Shown: positions 23,205 to 44,309 of the stretch, piece by piece
Position numbering within the stretch: position 1 is the first letter of the stretch
How the letters are laid out: every line of letters starts with the position of its first letter
Assembly (NCBI RefSeq): GCF_040436345.1
Contig: NC_133236.1
Location: forward strand, 13,508,443 to 13,572,442
Origin: Pagrus major
Taxonomy: Eukaryota > Chordata > Actinopteri > Spariformes > Sparidae
DNA: 64,000 nucleotides
Reading direction: 5' to 3'
The notes under the pieces: model-generated
The model's database searches: none
The model's input: the letters and a program-made list of their open reading frames with translations, nothing else
What the model was told of the DNA's origin: nothing
Program-made: the position numbers and the translations under genes

Positions 23205-24060
23205 CTTTATTTAGTGTTAGCTTAGATATCTTAGCTGACACAAAAATATATCAAAAACTGTCATTTCGGCGAGCAAAATTGATGGTTGCTAGCTAGAAAT
23301 GAGAAGCACTAAATCAAAGAGCTAACATTTGGTTATTTAGCCATTGAGTCATCAATCCGTGTGCTGTCTTTCTGCCCGGGACAGTAAAGTCCAAGTCTTT
23401 CAGCTCGATAACACGTGGTCATCAAGTTCACATTTAAGTTTTTTTTTTTCAGGGTTCCCATTTCAAGACAAGTAAGGTAGAAACATTAAAAAAAACAGCT
23501 AAATACCACTTCTTCTTCTTTTCTTTTTTTTTTAACTAAACCAAGGAGCTAATGTTTGGGTATTTAGCTAGCGAGCTACAGTCGATCAAAATCTGCGAGC
23601 AACAGTTTCAGCTAGCAAATTAAACAGTCGCTAGCTAAAAATAAAAAGCAGTTAGCTGTACACTGCAACAAGAACAGTTCTGTTTATTTAGCATTACATG
23701 TCTTCTACATGGATCGTCTACGTGTGAAGATGCTGACTTTTTGCTCAGGACATGCAGCTTTAGCTCAGTCTTTTAGCACGGTATCATGTCGCCATCAAGT
23801 TCACATTAAGGATCTGTTTTCCAGGGTTCACTTTTTTAAAAACAAGTCAGCTAGAAAAATGTAAATAGCCAGCTGAAGGCAAGTGTTTCAACTGAATCAA
23901 GGAGCTAAAGTTTGGTTATTTAGCTAGCGAGCGACAGCCGATAAAATCTGCTAGCAACAGCTGTCATTTCAGCTAGCAAAATCGACGGTCGCTGCCAGCT
24001 AGAAATGAGAAGCAGCATTTCGTGTTCTCTGTCGTAATGTTAAGTAGTAAATCTGCCACT
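23205..24060. repeat. Diverged tandem repeat, about 345-bp unit, three copies
   Basis: The same order of words recurs three times at about 345-350-bp spacing. An example is the 'cagctagcaaaat...gctagctagaaat...agaagca' block at about 23257, 23600 and 23955, followed in the first two copies by 'atcaagttcacatt' and 'cagggtt'. Copies differ by many substitutions and small indels, so the duplication is old. Confidence 0.6.
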
Positions 24061-24064
24061 GTTT

Positions 24065-26930
24065 CAGGTGTCAGTGCTATCGGCGTACATGTCATACAAG
24101 AATGGAGAGCAGGCAGGACCTGAGGGTAGAAGATAACATTAGCAAATGGTCATCACCTGCATCAGTTTAGGAAAATCGAGGCAAGTTATAAAATCAAATG
24201 GAAATCAAATCAACATCAAACTCAAGAAAGTTGTGATTTTGCTTCTGTCGAGGCCTCGAGGAGGGAAGCAGCCCTGATACACGAGACGATTCGACAAATT
24301 AACTCCAAGAACATTTACAGTTCTCCTCTCAGCCAAGCGGTACAGGAGGTCTGTTAATGTGGTTTCCAGTCTTGCTGAAAGCGGGTCCAGCCCAGCCCGA
24401 CCAGAACAAAACATGCTGCCTCATACATTCCTACCAGGGCCGGAGAGGAGGGGGGAGTCCGAGGAGGTGAGAGGAGAGGGGGAGGACTGGAGCAGGTGTA
24501 TGGCTGGCAGAGGAAAAGGAAAGAGTGAGTGAATGGGAGGGGAGGAGAGAGAATGTCTTGTTATTAGCCGTAGCAGCCGTATAAATTTACAGTCCAAGCA
24601 TTTTGGATTTGGATTGAAAGGGGAACAAAGGAGACATAGTAGCTGATTGTCATGTTGACTTGTTCTTTCTGTGACTAGTGTGCACCTTTTCATTTATTTT
24701 TGCTCTCTCGGATCAATTTTCTGATTGTTTCTGCTGGACTTTTTCATGTTTTTACACCAACTCTCACAGCATAGGCCTGCACATAAAATGTTGAATGTGC
24801 TGCAACTGGATCCTTAATTAAAAAGGTAATACGAGTCTGGTTACCAGTAGCGGCTTATTAGCATTTCTTCACTTTTCTTGAGATGTATTGGCAAAAATGT
24901 TCGTGTAACTTTTGTACAGCTTAGCCTATGGATAAAGCCAAATGTGTGCAACTCCTGTGTAAATTAATTGCTTCCAATAATAACAGTTTAAGTGGCCAGT
25001 ACATACATTTTGAGCTTACAAGTCTTTGAAAACATAGACGTGATTGTTATTAATTCATGTCTGCGTACATACACAATGTGTTTCAGAGCTAGTTTCACGC
25101 ATGCAGTTTAGGTTGATTGTGAAATTCCTGCTTATGCTAACGTAACTGAAGCTATTTGGTAATTTGGTCCCAGTTATTGGCTTATAGATGTAATTTGAGG
25201 TTACGTGTTTTACTGTCGTGATATAATGTGAATATTATTAAACTATTTTTCCAGCTGACATCATTAAACAGCATTTTAATGCATTACCTTGTTTAGGTTA
25301 TCAGTCAGAACAGGTTAGCAGACGAGCTAACGTCAGTTTTGTCAGTTGATTCTGTTAGCACTAGTTACTGGATGTTACTAACTTTACATTGAAACTAGTT
25401 TGTGTTGTAAAACCCCTTTAATAGTGTTAATTAGCACTTCAAAACTGATGTTATAGCCTGTAAGGATAACTTTAGTTTTACGAACACCTGGCGCAACCGT
25501 GTCCAAATTCTTAATTCAGTTGTCTGCATACGTTCAACCATTTATTTTGACTTCCTCTTGAAAAGCTTATATTGTTCTTACCTGTCTTTCTGCAAAGTTC
25601 CTATAAGATGGTGATCATGTGAAATTTGAGGGCTAGTAAAAAACATACTGAGAATATTGAACACGCCCTTTGGCCTCGACGCTCTGTAAACCTAACCAGG
25701 CTTGTCTTTGTGTCTCCGCCTGGCTGTCCAGAGAGGTTTTAGTCCTGAGAAAACACCATGCGTTTATAGGATCGTGACTCTGAAAATCTCCCGTTTCACT
25801 GCCGAACCACAATAAAAGAACGTTCTCATGTAACGGCTCGTCTGTAACTTCTGCTTCGCAGTTTGAAGCAACACATTCCAGGCGTTTATAGTTTTGCGAG
25901 GAGACCACACATTCCAGTCAGAGGGCACCTAAATGGTTTGGATGTCAACAGAGGTTTGGAGAAGAACTCCTTTGGCTTTATGAGATGTGGTCAAGACCTC
26001 CACTCTGATCTGGAGCAGGGCCCATCTCGTGACTCCTGGTTTCATTTAAGGCTGGGAGTCACTGAAGTTCTTGAAGGGGATTTTCTGGTCAAAATAACTG
26101 AAATGAGTTGATGAAAGAAAGGAAACATCAAGAAAGCATTAATATTTGCATGTGAAATCGCTTTATGGATTTTTCTGATGAGGTTACAGGACAATCAGAG
26201 CACGTTACTCAGAACGTTTTGCACAATACTGTGGTGAAAGTGAAGTGCAGAGGAGGACTGAAAACAGGGAGTGGGCGGGGAAGGGGTTTGGAAAGTCCAA
26301 AACCCCCCGTGAGGAACCGCCACAGAAGAACCACAAACATGAAGTGGTGCTGACTCAAGTACAGGCCTGGCGCTGCGTTCACAAACACCAAAGGTCCGAT
26401 GGTTGAAAGAGGATGGAGGGAGGAGGGCTGAGTGACTCCATGTGGGTGGAGAGCAACACATTTTTATTCTTTTATCAATTACAGTCGGTATTTCTGTATA
26501 TTGATACCCACATTCACCTGTATCGTTATGTGCAGCCTTCTGTGTAAAGGTAATGCTTGGAAAAGCAGTTTTTCCGAAATAAGGTCCCATGGGGTCCATC
26601 GGAAGAGGCGCGACTTCTGCGCTCAATAGAGCATCCGGTGAATATTCAAAATAAAAAACCCTGTGGACTATGGTTATTAACAATGTCCCTCAATGTTTTG
26701 TAATCATATTGAGCCTTAAAGCTAACAGTGAGCTAAGTCGTTCACATGAGGAACATATTAGTATTCAGAGTGGCCCAAATTTCTTGTCTACATATTTTCG
26801 AGGCACCCTCGGTCGAGGAATGTTTTTTACGGTTTGTGCTCGGCTCCTTCGTCCCAACTAAGGGAAATCTTAATGTCAAGGAATCCAGTTATATTCTGGA
26901 CAGTAGTCTTCCTCTGACTTCGTGGCAGCA
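24065..26930. other. Intergenic DNA, no gene seen
   Basis: Open frames up to 162 codons (minus strand, 26195-26683) have no signal peptide, domain or splice context I can support. Confidence 0.4.
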
Positions 26931-26934
26931 GTTT

Positions 26935-27270
26935 GAGGAAGGCCCTTAGGTCTTCAAACATGGCAGTGCCCCCGTGCGCAAAGTCAGCGCCAAGAAATGG
27001 TTATAAGAGAAGAATTGGACTGGCTTACACAGAGCCTTGCCCTCAACAGACCCTCTAACGCTGACGGTGAGCCAGGACTTACTGTAGAAGCCAACATCAG
27101 TGTTGGACCTCACTAATTCTCTTGTGGCTGAACGGGACCAGAATTTGCTGGAAAGCCTGGAACCGAATGAGGAGAGTCTGTTACAGCAGCAGAATAATGC
27201 CCATGGCTTTGGAAGACGGTGTTAGGAGATCTCATGTGGGTGCAATGTTAGGGTGTCAACATACTTATGG
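26935..27270 (+). pseudogene. Tc1-like transposon 3' end, decayed
   Basis: The plus strand follows the end of a Tc1-type transposase gene at nucleotide level: CATGGCAGTGCCCCCGTGCG (HxxxPxH region), then AGAATTGGACTGGCTTACAC and CTTGCCCTCAACAGACCCTC (normally 'gactggcctgcacagagccctgacctcaaccc', the PDLNP motif), then CCAACATCAGTGTTGGACC, and an untranslated end with CAACATACTTATGGTCATGTAG. The reading frame is broken repeatedly. Confidence 0.7.
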
Positions 27271-27274
27271 TCAT

Positions 27275-29840
27275 GTAGGTAGTTAATATTTAATCAAAGT
27301 TGGGTTCAAGAGCACCAACCATTAGTATTGTTGTCTTTCCGTGGCTAACACTGGTATTATTTAAGTCCAGTAACCTTGAGCAGTGCTGCTTTCCACGTTG
27401 ACAACACAAAGGGACCGGGTGTCTCAGTAGCACTTAACAGCCGTGTGATATAATTTGTCACCAGAACTTTTCTTGGCAGAATAAAGATGTGTGGTCACTT
27501 CCTGACCTTTTTTTACTTTTTTAAAATTATACTGCTTTTTTTTTTTTTACTACTGCTTTTCCGTGCTGCATCCTTTGGAGAAAACATTTGGAAATGTTTA
27601 GTTTCTCTGGATTTTCTTCAGCACATTTTTCATACAAACACACGTCCTTTAAAGTATATTTACTTCTTTTCACAACACGAGTGCTCGCTGGACTCTGAGT
27701 GTGTATTCAAACTTGCAACCAAACGTTTCCATCTGTCTGACTCACAGTCTGGACAAACAGAATCAAGAAGACCTTTTCTTATATGACTATTTGGCAGGAC
27801 ACTATACCACAAATAATTTATTATATATATTTAATCTCAAAATGTAGTTGGATGGTTTGTCATTGACAATGCTGATATTGATCTTTATATTTGTGATGTT
27901 AGAGACATTAGAGTGCGTTTTAATTTCTTTTTTTGTTCTGTTGCTTTAAATGTTTTTTATGCTGCAGATTTCCATCGTAAACAACATTTCCTCCAAAAAT
28001 GAAGTGAAGAGTTCAGTTCAAATTGAATTTGCCTTTTACCTTCAGGGTTGTTTTTCCCCCAATATAATGAAAATCTGTTGTGCATCTTCAGTTATGAACA
28101 TTTCTTATGTAACTGACACTAAAAAACTTGTAGGATCGTGAGGAAAGAAGTGGCTCTATGTAGCGAGATGGAAAATAAGGTGGAAGGCGGATGGGCGAGT
28201 AATATATTGGACTTTGCTTTTCAGTTAAGTTACGTACCCCTCGCCATCCATTCACTATACTAATACTGTATTTGCTATGTGCCGATACTGTAGAAAGCAA
28301 TAATTTGGTAAACAATAATCACAATTTTGCAGAATTCTTGACTGTCCTGGAGTTTCCTTGTTTACAGACAAGATTGCATCTTAATTGCATCTGTAGCTGT
28401 CACTGCTATCTTAGAAGGATGTTCGGAAATAGCAGGAGACTGTTTGTTAGTTCATGCCAATCCAAGATTGTCCACCAAATAAAAAAAAAGGCATCAGGGA
28501 TTTCAGGATATGCGCCCTAAAATGTCATCTGCATATGTTCACGTGAAAATTGTATTGAAAGATTATGACTGGAACAAAAGGGGGAAGTCAAGGTGATATC
28601 ACACAGCAAGTCCAACCAAAGGAGGAGGTACGGCTTAATGGAAGTCAACAAAACATCAGACTTCAGGGCAGGAGATCGCTGATTTCAACCAATAGTCTGT
28701 GCTGCGTTATAACACAGGCATTGACAACCATTTCCGACATAAAATTTGGCCATATTAGGACCAAAATCATGATCTTAACTAGGGGTCGACCAACATGGCT
28801 TTCTCAGGGTCGATACCGATGATTAGAAATCAAGGAAAAACAGTATTGAGGATGTTGCATCAGAGCCAAAGCAGCACATTTTGAATTAGTTTATTTTATC
28901 AGCAATCTGACAAAAAAATGCTGAATATCAGCCCGATAATTTATAAAATATAATTTTGTGGGCAGAAATGTGTTTGTTTTTTCCCTCTGTTAATCATCTT
29001 GCGACCTCTTGTGGGGCACCTGACTGTCAGGCTTTGAGTTTTATTGCTGTCACAGCTTTGAAGGGATGCAGTTTGTTTCCAGATCTGATCTAGTTGGACT
29101 GAGATCTTGCTGTGATGGTGGTTGTGAATGATCTCATCCCACCTAGTTACAGGAAAGTAAAGAGCACGTCATGAAGGGTTCACGCAGCTCCTCCTTGTTT
29201 ATTTTCATGTGGGAGCAAATACTTTGCTGCACCAGATTTCGGACTGATGAGGTTGTTGATGATGTTCATGATTCAGACTGAACCAAATGCATTTTTTTTG
29301 TACAGTGTTCTGCCTCTGTCCGACAGTATAGGTGTGACCTGGGAGGCTTGTGTTGTGCTGCTGTCAGATCGGTTCAGTTCTGCTCTGTGTGTGTTGGACA
29401 AGTCGACTTCCTCGCTAACGAGACAGACATGAAGGATTTTTCCACCGAGAGCAAGGAAAACATGAGGAGAGACACAAAAAAAAAAAAAGAGAAGGGAGGT
29501 GCAGGAGGAGAAACACACCCGAGTAGCAGACAGACATTTGACGCTGGATACTGATTTTGATAGTTTGGAATTTCCAAAGTCCAGAAAATGACAAGAATTC
29601 AGTTTTAACCCAGAAATGTATTTTAATGAGGGTGGGAAAGGATTTAGACCAGTATGGGACATGAAACCCAGAATAATAATGGCAGGCATACCGTATGATA
29701 TTGTGACCATATGTGATATTACGACCCTGACCAGACTCTCACGACTTACAACCACCTGAACTGAACCTTAAACTGAAGTCGTGGCTTTACATTTATGTTT
29801 ATATCTTTGGAAAAATGGTGAATGGATTTTTGTGTTCCAT
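27275..29840. other. Intergenic DNA with a repeat fragment near 28.78 kb
   Basis: 28779-28960 (AGGGGTCGACCAACATGGC then GGGTCGATACCGATGATTAG, later AATATCAGCCCGATAA) looks like a degraded copy of a common fish repeat. 29475-29490 holds an A-rich run. No gene was confirmed; a possible start exon of scara3 at about 29.43-29.50 kb is treated in the findings. Confidence 0.4.
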
Positions 29841-29842
29841 GT

Positions 29843-29968
29843 TTTAAAGGTCCAATTTGTAAAATAGGGTAAGTAGTTTGGGACGGCCACCAACTTAAAA
29901 AGCGCCGGTACTTGACGAGATGGGAATGAGACTCAACAGTAGACTATCTTACAAATTTGACCTTTAAA
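29843..29968. mobile_element. Short MITE (126 bp)
   Basis: The ends TTTAAAGGTCCAATTTGTAA and its complement (TTACAAATTTGACCTTTAAA) form about 20 bp of inverted repeat. Non-coding. Confidence 0.7.
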
Positions 29969-30999
29969 GCAGCTAAACTTACTTTTTTGGCCACTTGGGG
30001 TCAGCAGAACAAGCTGTAAACATTTGTGTATTTTAACCTTATAAAGTTCATATACATGTGAGCAAACTGAGCAACATTAGCATTCCTTTTCATGTTTCTA
30101 ACAAAAGGTAAATGCTGGCTCCATCATATATCAGCAAGCTGAGACAGTCAGTCTAACCCTGGATGAGGTTATGCAGGTCAGCCTTCCCAAGTCCTCGTGA
30201 ACCATGAAATATTTCGACAACTGCAGGGCGACGGTTGAGTTTCCTTGCAAAATGTTGTCTGGACATGCTTATATCTTTAATGTGTTGTCTTTATTCCTGT
30301 CTTTTAGTTGTTTGGAGGTGGCTGCCCTCCCCTCTCCTCCTGTTTCGCTCCCCCGTCTCTCCTCCCTCCATCATTATGTCATCCACCCAGACCTGACCTC
30401 AGCTGTTCCACCACTGACTGACATAAACATTCACCTCATCGTGTTGCGTTGGCCGAGGGTTTGCAAAGTGCAATTTGGCTTAAAACAATAAGTTCATTTG
30501 TGGAAAACCTAACATTAAAATGTTCCAGCTCCCATAATGCTACGTGCAGATGTGTTATTTCCTTCTCATAGACAATGAAAGAAGGCTGACTCTTGAAGCG
30601 CTGACTACATGAGGAATGATTTTCTGTGTTTCACAAATTTACTTCATGAATGACAAATGATGTTTTTGACCCTCCATCAAACAGTGTGTGCAGCTGCTCC
30701 TGGTTTTACTTTCTCCACAGCCATTTTTTACTCTTGTTCTCAACCAATGAGAGGCCAGACCTCTCTTCATGTTGAGCCGATTATGCGGTTAACCACAGAG
30801 GTCGATCCTCAACAGACCCTTTGGTTTCAGATTTGCATCCTTTTGTTTTGGCTCGAGGAATGGAACGAAACAGAAAGGTTTTTTAACAACACACAGTATA
30901 CCGTAAACCAGTGAATCCATCCTTACAATTTTTCACTTGCATAAAAACACAGTTCAGGTTGCACAGTGGGAGAGACAGACACTAATGCATCTGTCCATG

Positions 31000-31350
31000 C
31001 ACAAAAAGCCTGTGTTTTTGACCCATTAGACACTTCCAGCCTGTGGCGTCCGAAAATGTGGCTCTAAACAGTTTGAAGCAGAATCAGAATTGTGCTTGGA
31101 AGCTGAAAACAGGATAGAGCCGCCCGGAGACATGGTGTGTGTTGCTGGGTCAGGCGTGTGTGAGCTGACCAATCAGAGCAGACTGGGTCTTCAGGAGGAG
31201 GGGCCTTAAAAAGACAGGAGTGTTTCAGACAGAGGGGGGGAATAATGAGGTTGGTTTTTTTAGCATAAAAACATGTATATCTATTCTAGTAGTAACCCAC
31301 AGTAGAATTGTGAACATGAAAAAGAGCATAACATTAAAAAAGTGTGCATG
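31000..31350 (+). repeat. Interspersed repeat shared with 47.2-47.4 kb
   Basis: The order GAGCTGACCAATCAGAGCAG, GGCCTTAAAAAGACAGGAG, TTTCAGACAGAGG and TGAAAAAGAGCATAAC is that of a frequent teleost repeat. A second partial copy at about 47.17-47.43 kb has GAGCTGACCATTCGGAGCAG and CTTAAAAAGACAGACAC. Confidence 0.6.
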
Positions 31351-32625
31351 TGCAGGGTACTTAAAACTGTTTGTTGCTCAAACGTAACACAGGAGACGAC
31401 GATGGATTCCAACCCAGTGACCCTGGTTCCTCTCAGCCATCACAAACTTCCTGTGTCCCAATATTAAGCCCCAGTTCACCAAAATATGCAAACACGGTTA
31501 GCTAGCCCTTCACTGTTTGAGTTTTGCCAGTGCCAAACGTAAACATAGTTCAGCCAGAGATGCATCAAGGACTTGACCATTTATGGCAAATGATAATATA
31601 ACCAGAGGCTCTGCTCTTTAGAGCCAATCCCTCGTTAGCTGGTAGCCAAGCAGCTCGTGAATGAGCAGCTGATGTCAGTCAGTCAGTCAGTCAGAGCCAC
31701 CTTTAACTTGCAGATAGATTTCTGTTGGAACATTCCTTTAAATTACATCACATCTGTCTAGACTCAGTCAACACAAATTTTCCACATTGCTGCAGTTGGA
31801 AACATTGCAAAGTAGCTGCACACGTTTTAAGGTGAACTGCTGCAGTAACACCAGCAGTGTTTCCGCAGTCTGACAACTCAGTCGGACACTGCTTGCTTTC
31901 AGGCCAACTCCTCTGGTAGCAGAGTGTCTCTCTTCAGCTAGTCAACAACCTGCCAAACCCTTTTCTTCCCTGCGTACGAGTGTATATGAAGGTGTTTCCC
32001 AGCTCTTTCCCTTCAGAAACAGCCTCCCCTGCAGCTCCACTGAGTGTTTGCCTTCCTGTTCATCCACTGCCACACCCACAGTAACTAAAGTGTGGGGTTG
32101 GATACCAGATTGGGTGGTGTACAGTTAATGACGTGTTATATAAAGTCCATTGCTATTACATTGAGTTATGAAAACATGAATGTGCTCTGGGACCTGGTCT
32201 GGTTTATTAGGCCCTCTGGTTACATTCTGTGGAAGTCATGGGTCTTTTAGTTTGGTGCTTTCCAGCAGGAGTGTGTGTTGACAACCTCCTCAGACACATG
32301 TGCACACACATAACACAATACTCCCACCAGAACCAGCACACAAAACCAACAACTGTTCTCATACTTTGCACCACAATGGGGCTGATTTCTCCTGAGTGAG
32401 CAACAGCTCAGAGAAAACATTTCTTCTTATTGTGCTGAGATAGCAGCCTCACACTGAACGTACTCACACACTTGGAGAGGCTGTGGGGGATTGTGGGTCG
32501 GCTGGTTTCTATGATTTATGAGAGGAGTAATAAAACTTGTTGGTGGCTCCAGTGGAATTGGTTTCTGTCAGCATCGTTTTGATCAAATGTATGTTTTTTG
32601 GTGACTCTCTTTCTTTATTTTTTGG
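31350..32625. other. Upstream region/intron of scara3, no exon confirmed
   Basis: A (CAGT)n run lies at 31675-31694. No exon could be assigned. Confidence 0.4.
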
Positions 32626-32628
32626 CAG

Positions 32629-41832
<9,204 letters not shown>

Positions 41833-42300
41833 GAAGACGGACGAAGACATGGACTCAGAAGTGATTTGTACAAAGAGGCTTAATAATAAGTGACAGACAC
41901 AAACTGAAGGAAATCATCCAACGTGACTGAGATGCAACAATCCATTTCTTTTGGAGTGTGCAAGACAATCGAGAACTTTATGAACAACAAATCAAATTCA
42001 AGATGGAGCTTTAAAGGAGGCATTACCCTGATTATATGACATGGCCACAACCAAGAGGAAGGTCTAAAAGATAGAGAACAGAACTGCTGCCACAGACTGG
42101 ACTGTTGTTGAGGAGTGAGAAGAGGCCAAAGATGAACTTTTGTATGGTGGTATGTTGGAGAAAACGGCCTTTACATTGTTCTCATGGGAGTGACACCAAA
42201 GACAAAGACTTCCCAAATCAAACAAGTCCCTCCATTTATGAATGAAATGAGATTTTGCCAGATTAAAAAAAACCTTCTCTTATATGTTGGAATTAATAGG

Positions 42301-42392
42301 AATAAAAAATGTCTTGCCTTGTTGAATATACTGGAAGCAAAGACTGTTTGAGGTTGCTGTCAAGCCACCAAAACCTCATGGGGGATAATAAA
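42301..42392 (+). terminator. scara3: Candidate proximal scara3 polyadenylation signals
   Basis: AATAAA occurs at 42301-42306 and 42387-42392, about 470 and 555 nt after the scara3 stop. Use of either would keep the 3' UTR free of the repeats that start near 42.82 kb. Another AATAAA lies at 44300-44305. Confidence 0.4.
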
Positions 42393-42819
42393 TAGGAGGG
42401 CTGTTAACCACAGATTTGGACTTAAGTAGTGGTGTTTTCCCATCCAGACTACTCAAGGGTTTACATTCCCATGCACTACTTTATATTATGAGCACAGAAA
42501 AAAAAAACATCTTTTTGTTTCACATTATGTACACGTTGACACATCCTTTTCTGATGGATGGCACTGTTTGTAAAAATTCAAGCCAGTTTGCTTCTCTCTT
42601 GGCATTTCAGAGCAGGTACTCTGAAGACTTTTCTCCCATCTTCTGGGCAAAACAGAAGTGAAGTTGCAGAATTTATGGCCTATTCATTTCCATTCATCTA
42701 CACTTTTGTTTGGCATTGCATTAAACATTTGCTTTGATTGTTGCTCTTGTTGGACAAAAGAAAGTAAGAATGAAGAAAAATAACTTGATGACTCCTGTCG
42801 AAGTGTGAAAACATTATAG

Positions 42820-44025
42820 GAAATACACTCTTTTGCTTTCTTTCTGAGAGTTCGATAAGATGATCAATGTCACTCTGGTGTTTGTGTGCAGAAGCTGGAG
42901 ACAGGAGGTTATTAGCCTAGCTTAGCATAAAGACTGGAAGCAGGGGGAAAGAGGTAGCCTGACTCTTTCCAAAGATCAATACCTAACGCATTGTATGTTG
43001 TCAGGAGGTTATTAGCCTAGTTTAGCATTAAGAGTGAAGCACAGGGAAACAGCTAGCCTGAATCTTGACAAAAATCACTCACTAACACGTTTTATGGTGT
43101 TTGTTGAAATCTGTAGCCAGGAGGTTATTAGCCTAGCTTAGCATTAAGGCTAGAAACAGGAGGAAACAGGTAGCCTGACTCTTTCCAAAGATCACAAACT
43201 GGTTGTATTTTCTTTGTTCAAATCTGTACAAAAAAGAAATGTAATTACTGTGTTAAGGGGAGTTTAGTGCTAAACAACAGTTTATCCATTCTGCACTACT
43301 ATGTAGAGCTGAAGACGCTCTGAAGCTGTTGTTTGCTAAGAACAACAGCACATAACTGCCTATAACTACATATCGGTTAATATTAGATTACACAAACAAG
43401 ATACAATGTGGTAAATGACAGGTGAAGCCAAACTAGCTGTTTCCCCATGCACGATCTGATTTTGCCATGTTATTGTTGTTGTTGCTGGTGGACCATGGAC
43501 ATGGTTTTTGTAAAGCCAGAGCTTTGCCACTTGGGGAAAAAGACCAAAAATACATACGTGGGAGATGTTGTCCTTTTAAACACGTGTTTATAGTTGTGAA
43601 AGGGTGTATTTAAACCCAAACCATGTTTTCCTAAACCTACTTAGTGTAATAATAAGTGAACAGGATAATATTATGTCCCAGCAGGATATGATCCCCACTC
43701 CTCTGAGTGGGAGTCTTATACTTCACTCAGCCACAATTGCTTGCTTGAAATTTGGTTTTTGTCGCTATTTGTAAGTTGAAATGATGGTCCTGGAGCAACA
43801 TTAATTATGACGTTCGAGCAAAAACGCCAACACAGCAATTTCAGATACACTTTACCCCTGCCTCCACTTTTTACACTAAGCTAAGCTAAGCTAAAATAAT
43901 TGCCTCTGACTCCAGTTCTGTACCTTATGCAGAGACACGAGAGTGGTATCAATTTTCTCATCTAACTCTTGGAAAGAAAAGAAAATATGTGTCTTTCACA
44001 GATGTTGAACTATTCCTTTAACAGG
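42820..44025. repeat. Composite 'TTAGCCTAGCTTAGC' repeat block
   Basis: A fish repeat begins AGGAAATACACTCTTTTGC and ends ATCTAACTCTTGGAAAG...GAACTATTCCTTTAAC. Inside it, the unit AGGAGGTTATTAGCCTAG plus about 80 bp is repeated three times (about 42905, 43001, 43120), and another repeat fragment sits at 43.59-43.75 kb. Non-coding. Confidence 0.65.
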
Positions 44026-44299
44026 CTTGAAAAGTCATTCAACACATCATGAATAATGTTTGTAAACATGTCAATGAAATGAAAAAAGTGTGTTTTTCTG
44101 CAGCAGGATTGTTACTTTTCCCTCTTTCTACTTTTAACAATTGTGATATCAGAGAAATGACTTACAGGAGGGTTTTATGATACATGCATAAATAATCTTT
44201 TATATCTCAGAAAAAAAAAAACTTTTACAAAAAGGCAAACGTACTATTTTTGTAAACCTGTGAGTTGTAATGAAATGCGACTGGCTTGCATCGAACTTC

Positions 44300-44305
44300 A
44301 ATAAA
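44300..44305 (+). terminator. Candidate distal scara3 polyadenylation signal
   Basis: AATAAA followed by a T-rich stretch, about 2.47 kb past the scara3 stop. It would make the 3' UTR include the repeat block. Confidence 0.3.
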
Positions 44306-44309
44306 GCTT

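Noticed and set aside
26195..26683. 162-codon minus-strand open frame
   Set aside because: No domain, signal peptide or compatible splice sites; length is within chance for this GC-richer stretch.
43680..43740. Possible tRNA-derived SINE box (GATATGATCCCC)
   Set aside because: Does not match a B box well in either orientation and has no partner A box at the right distance.
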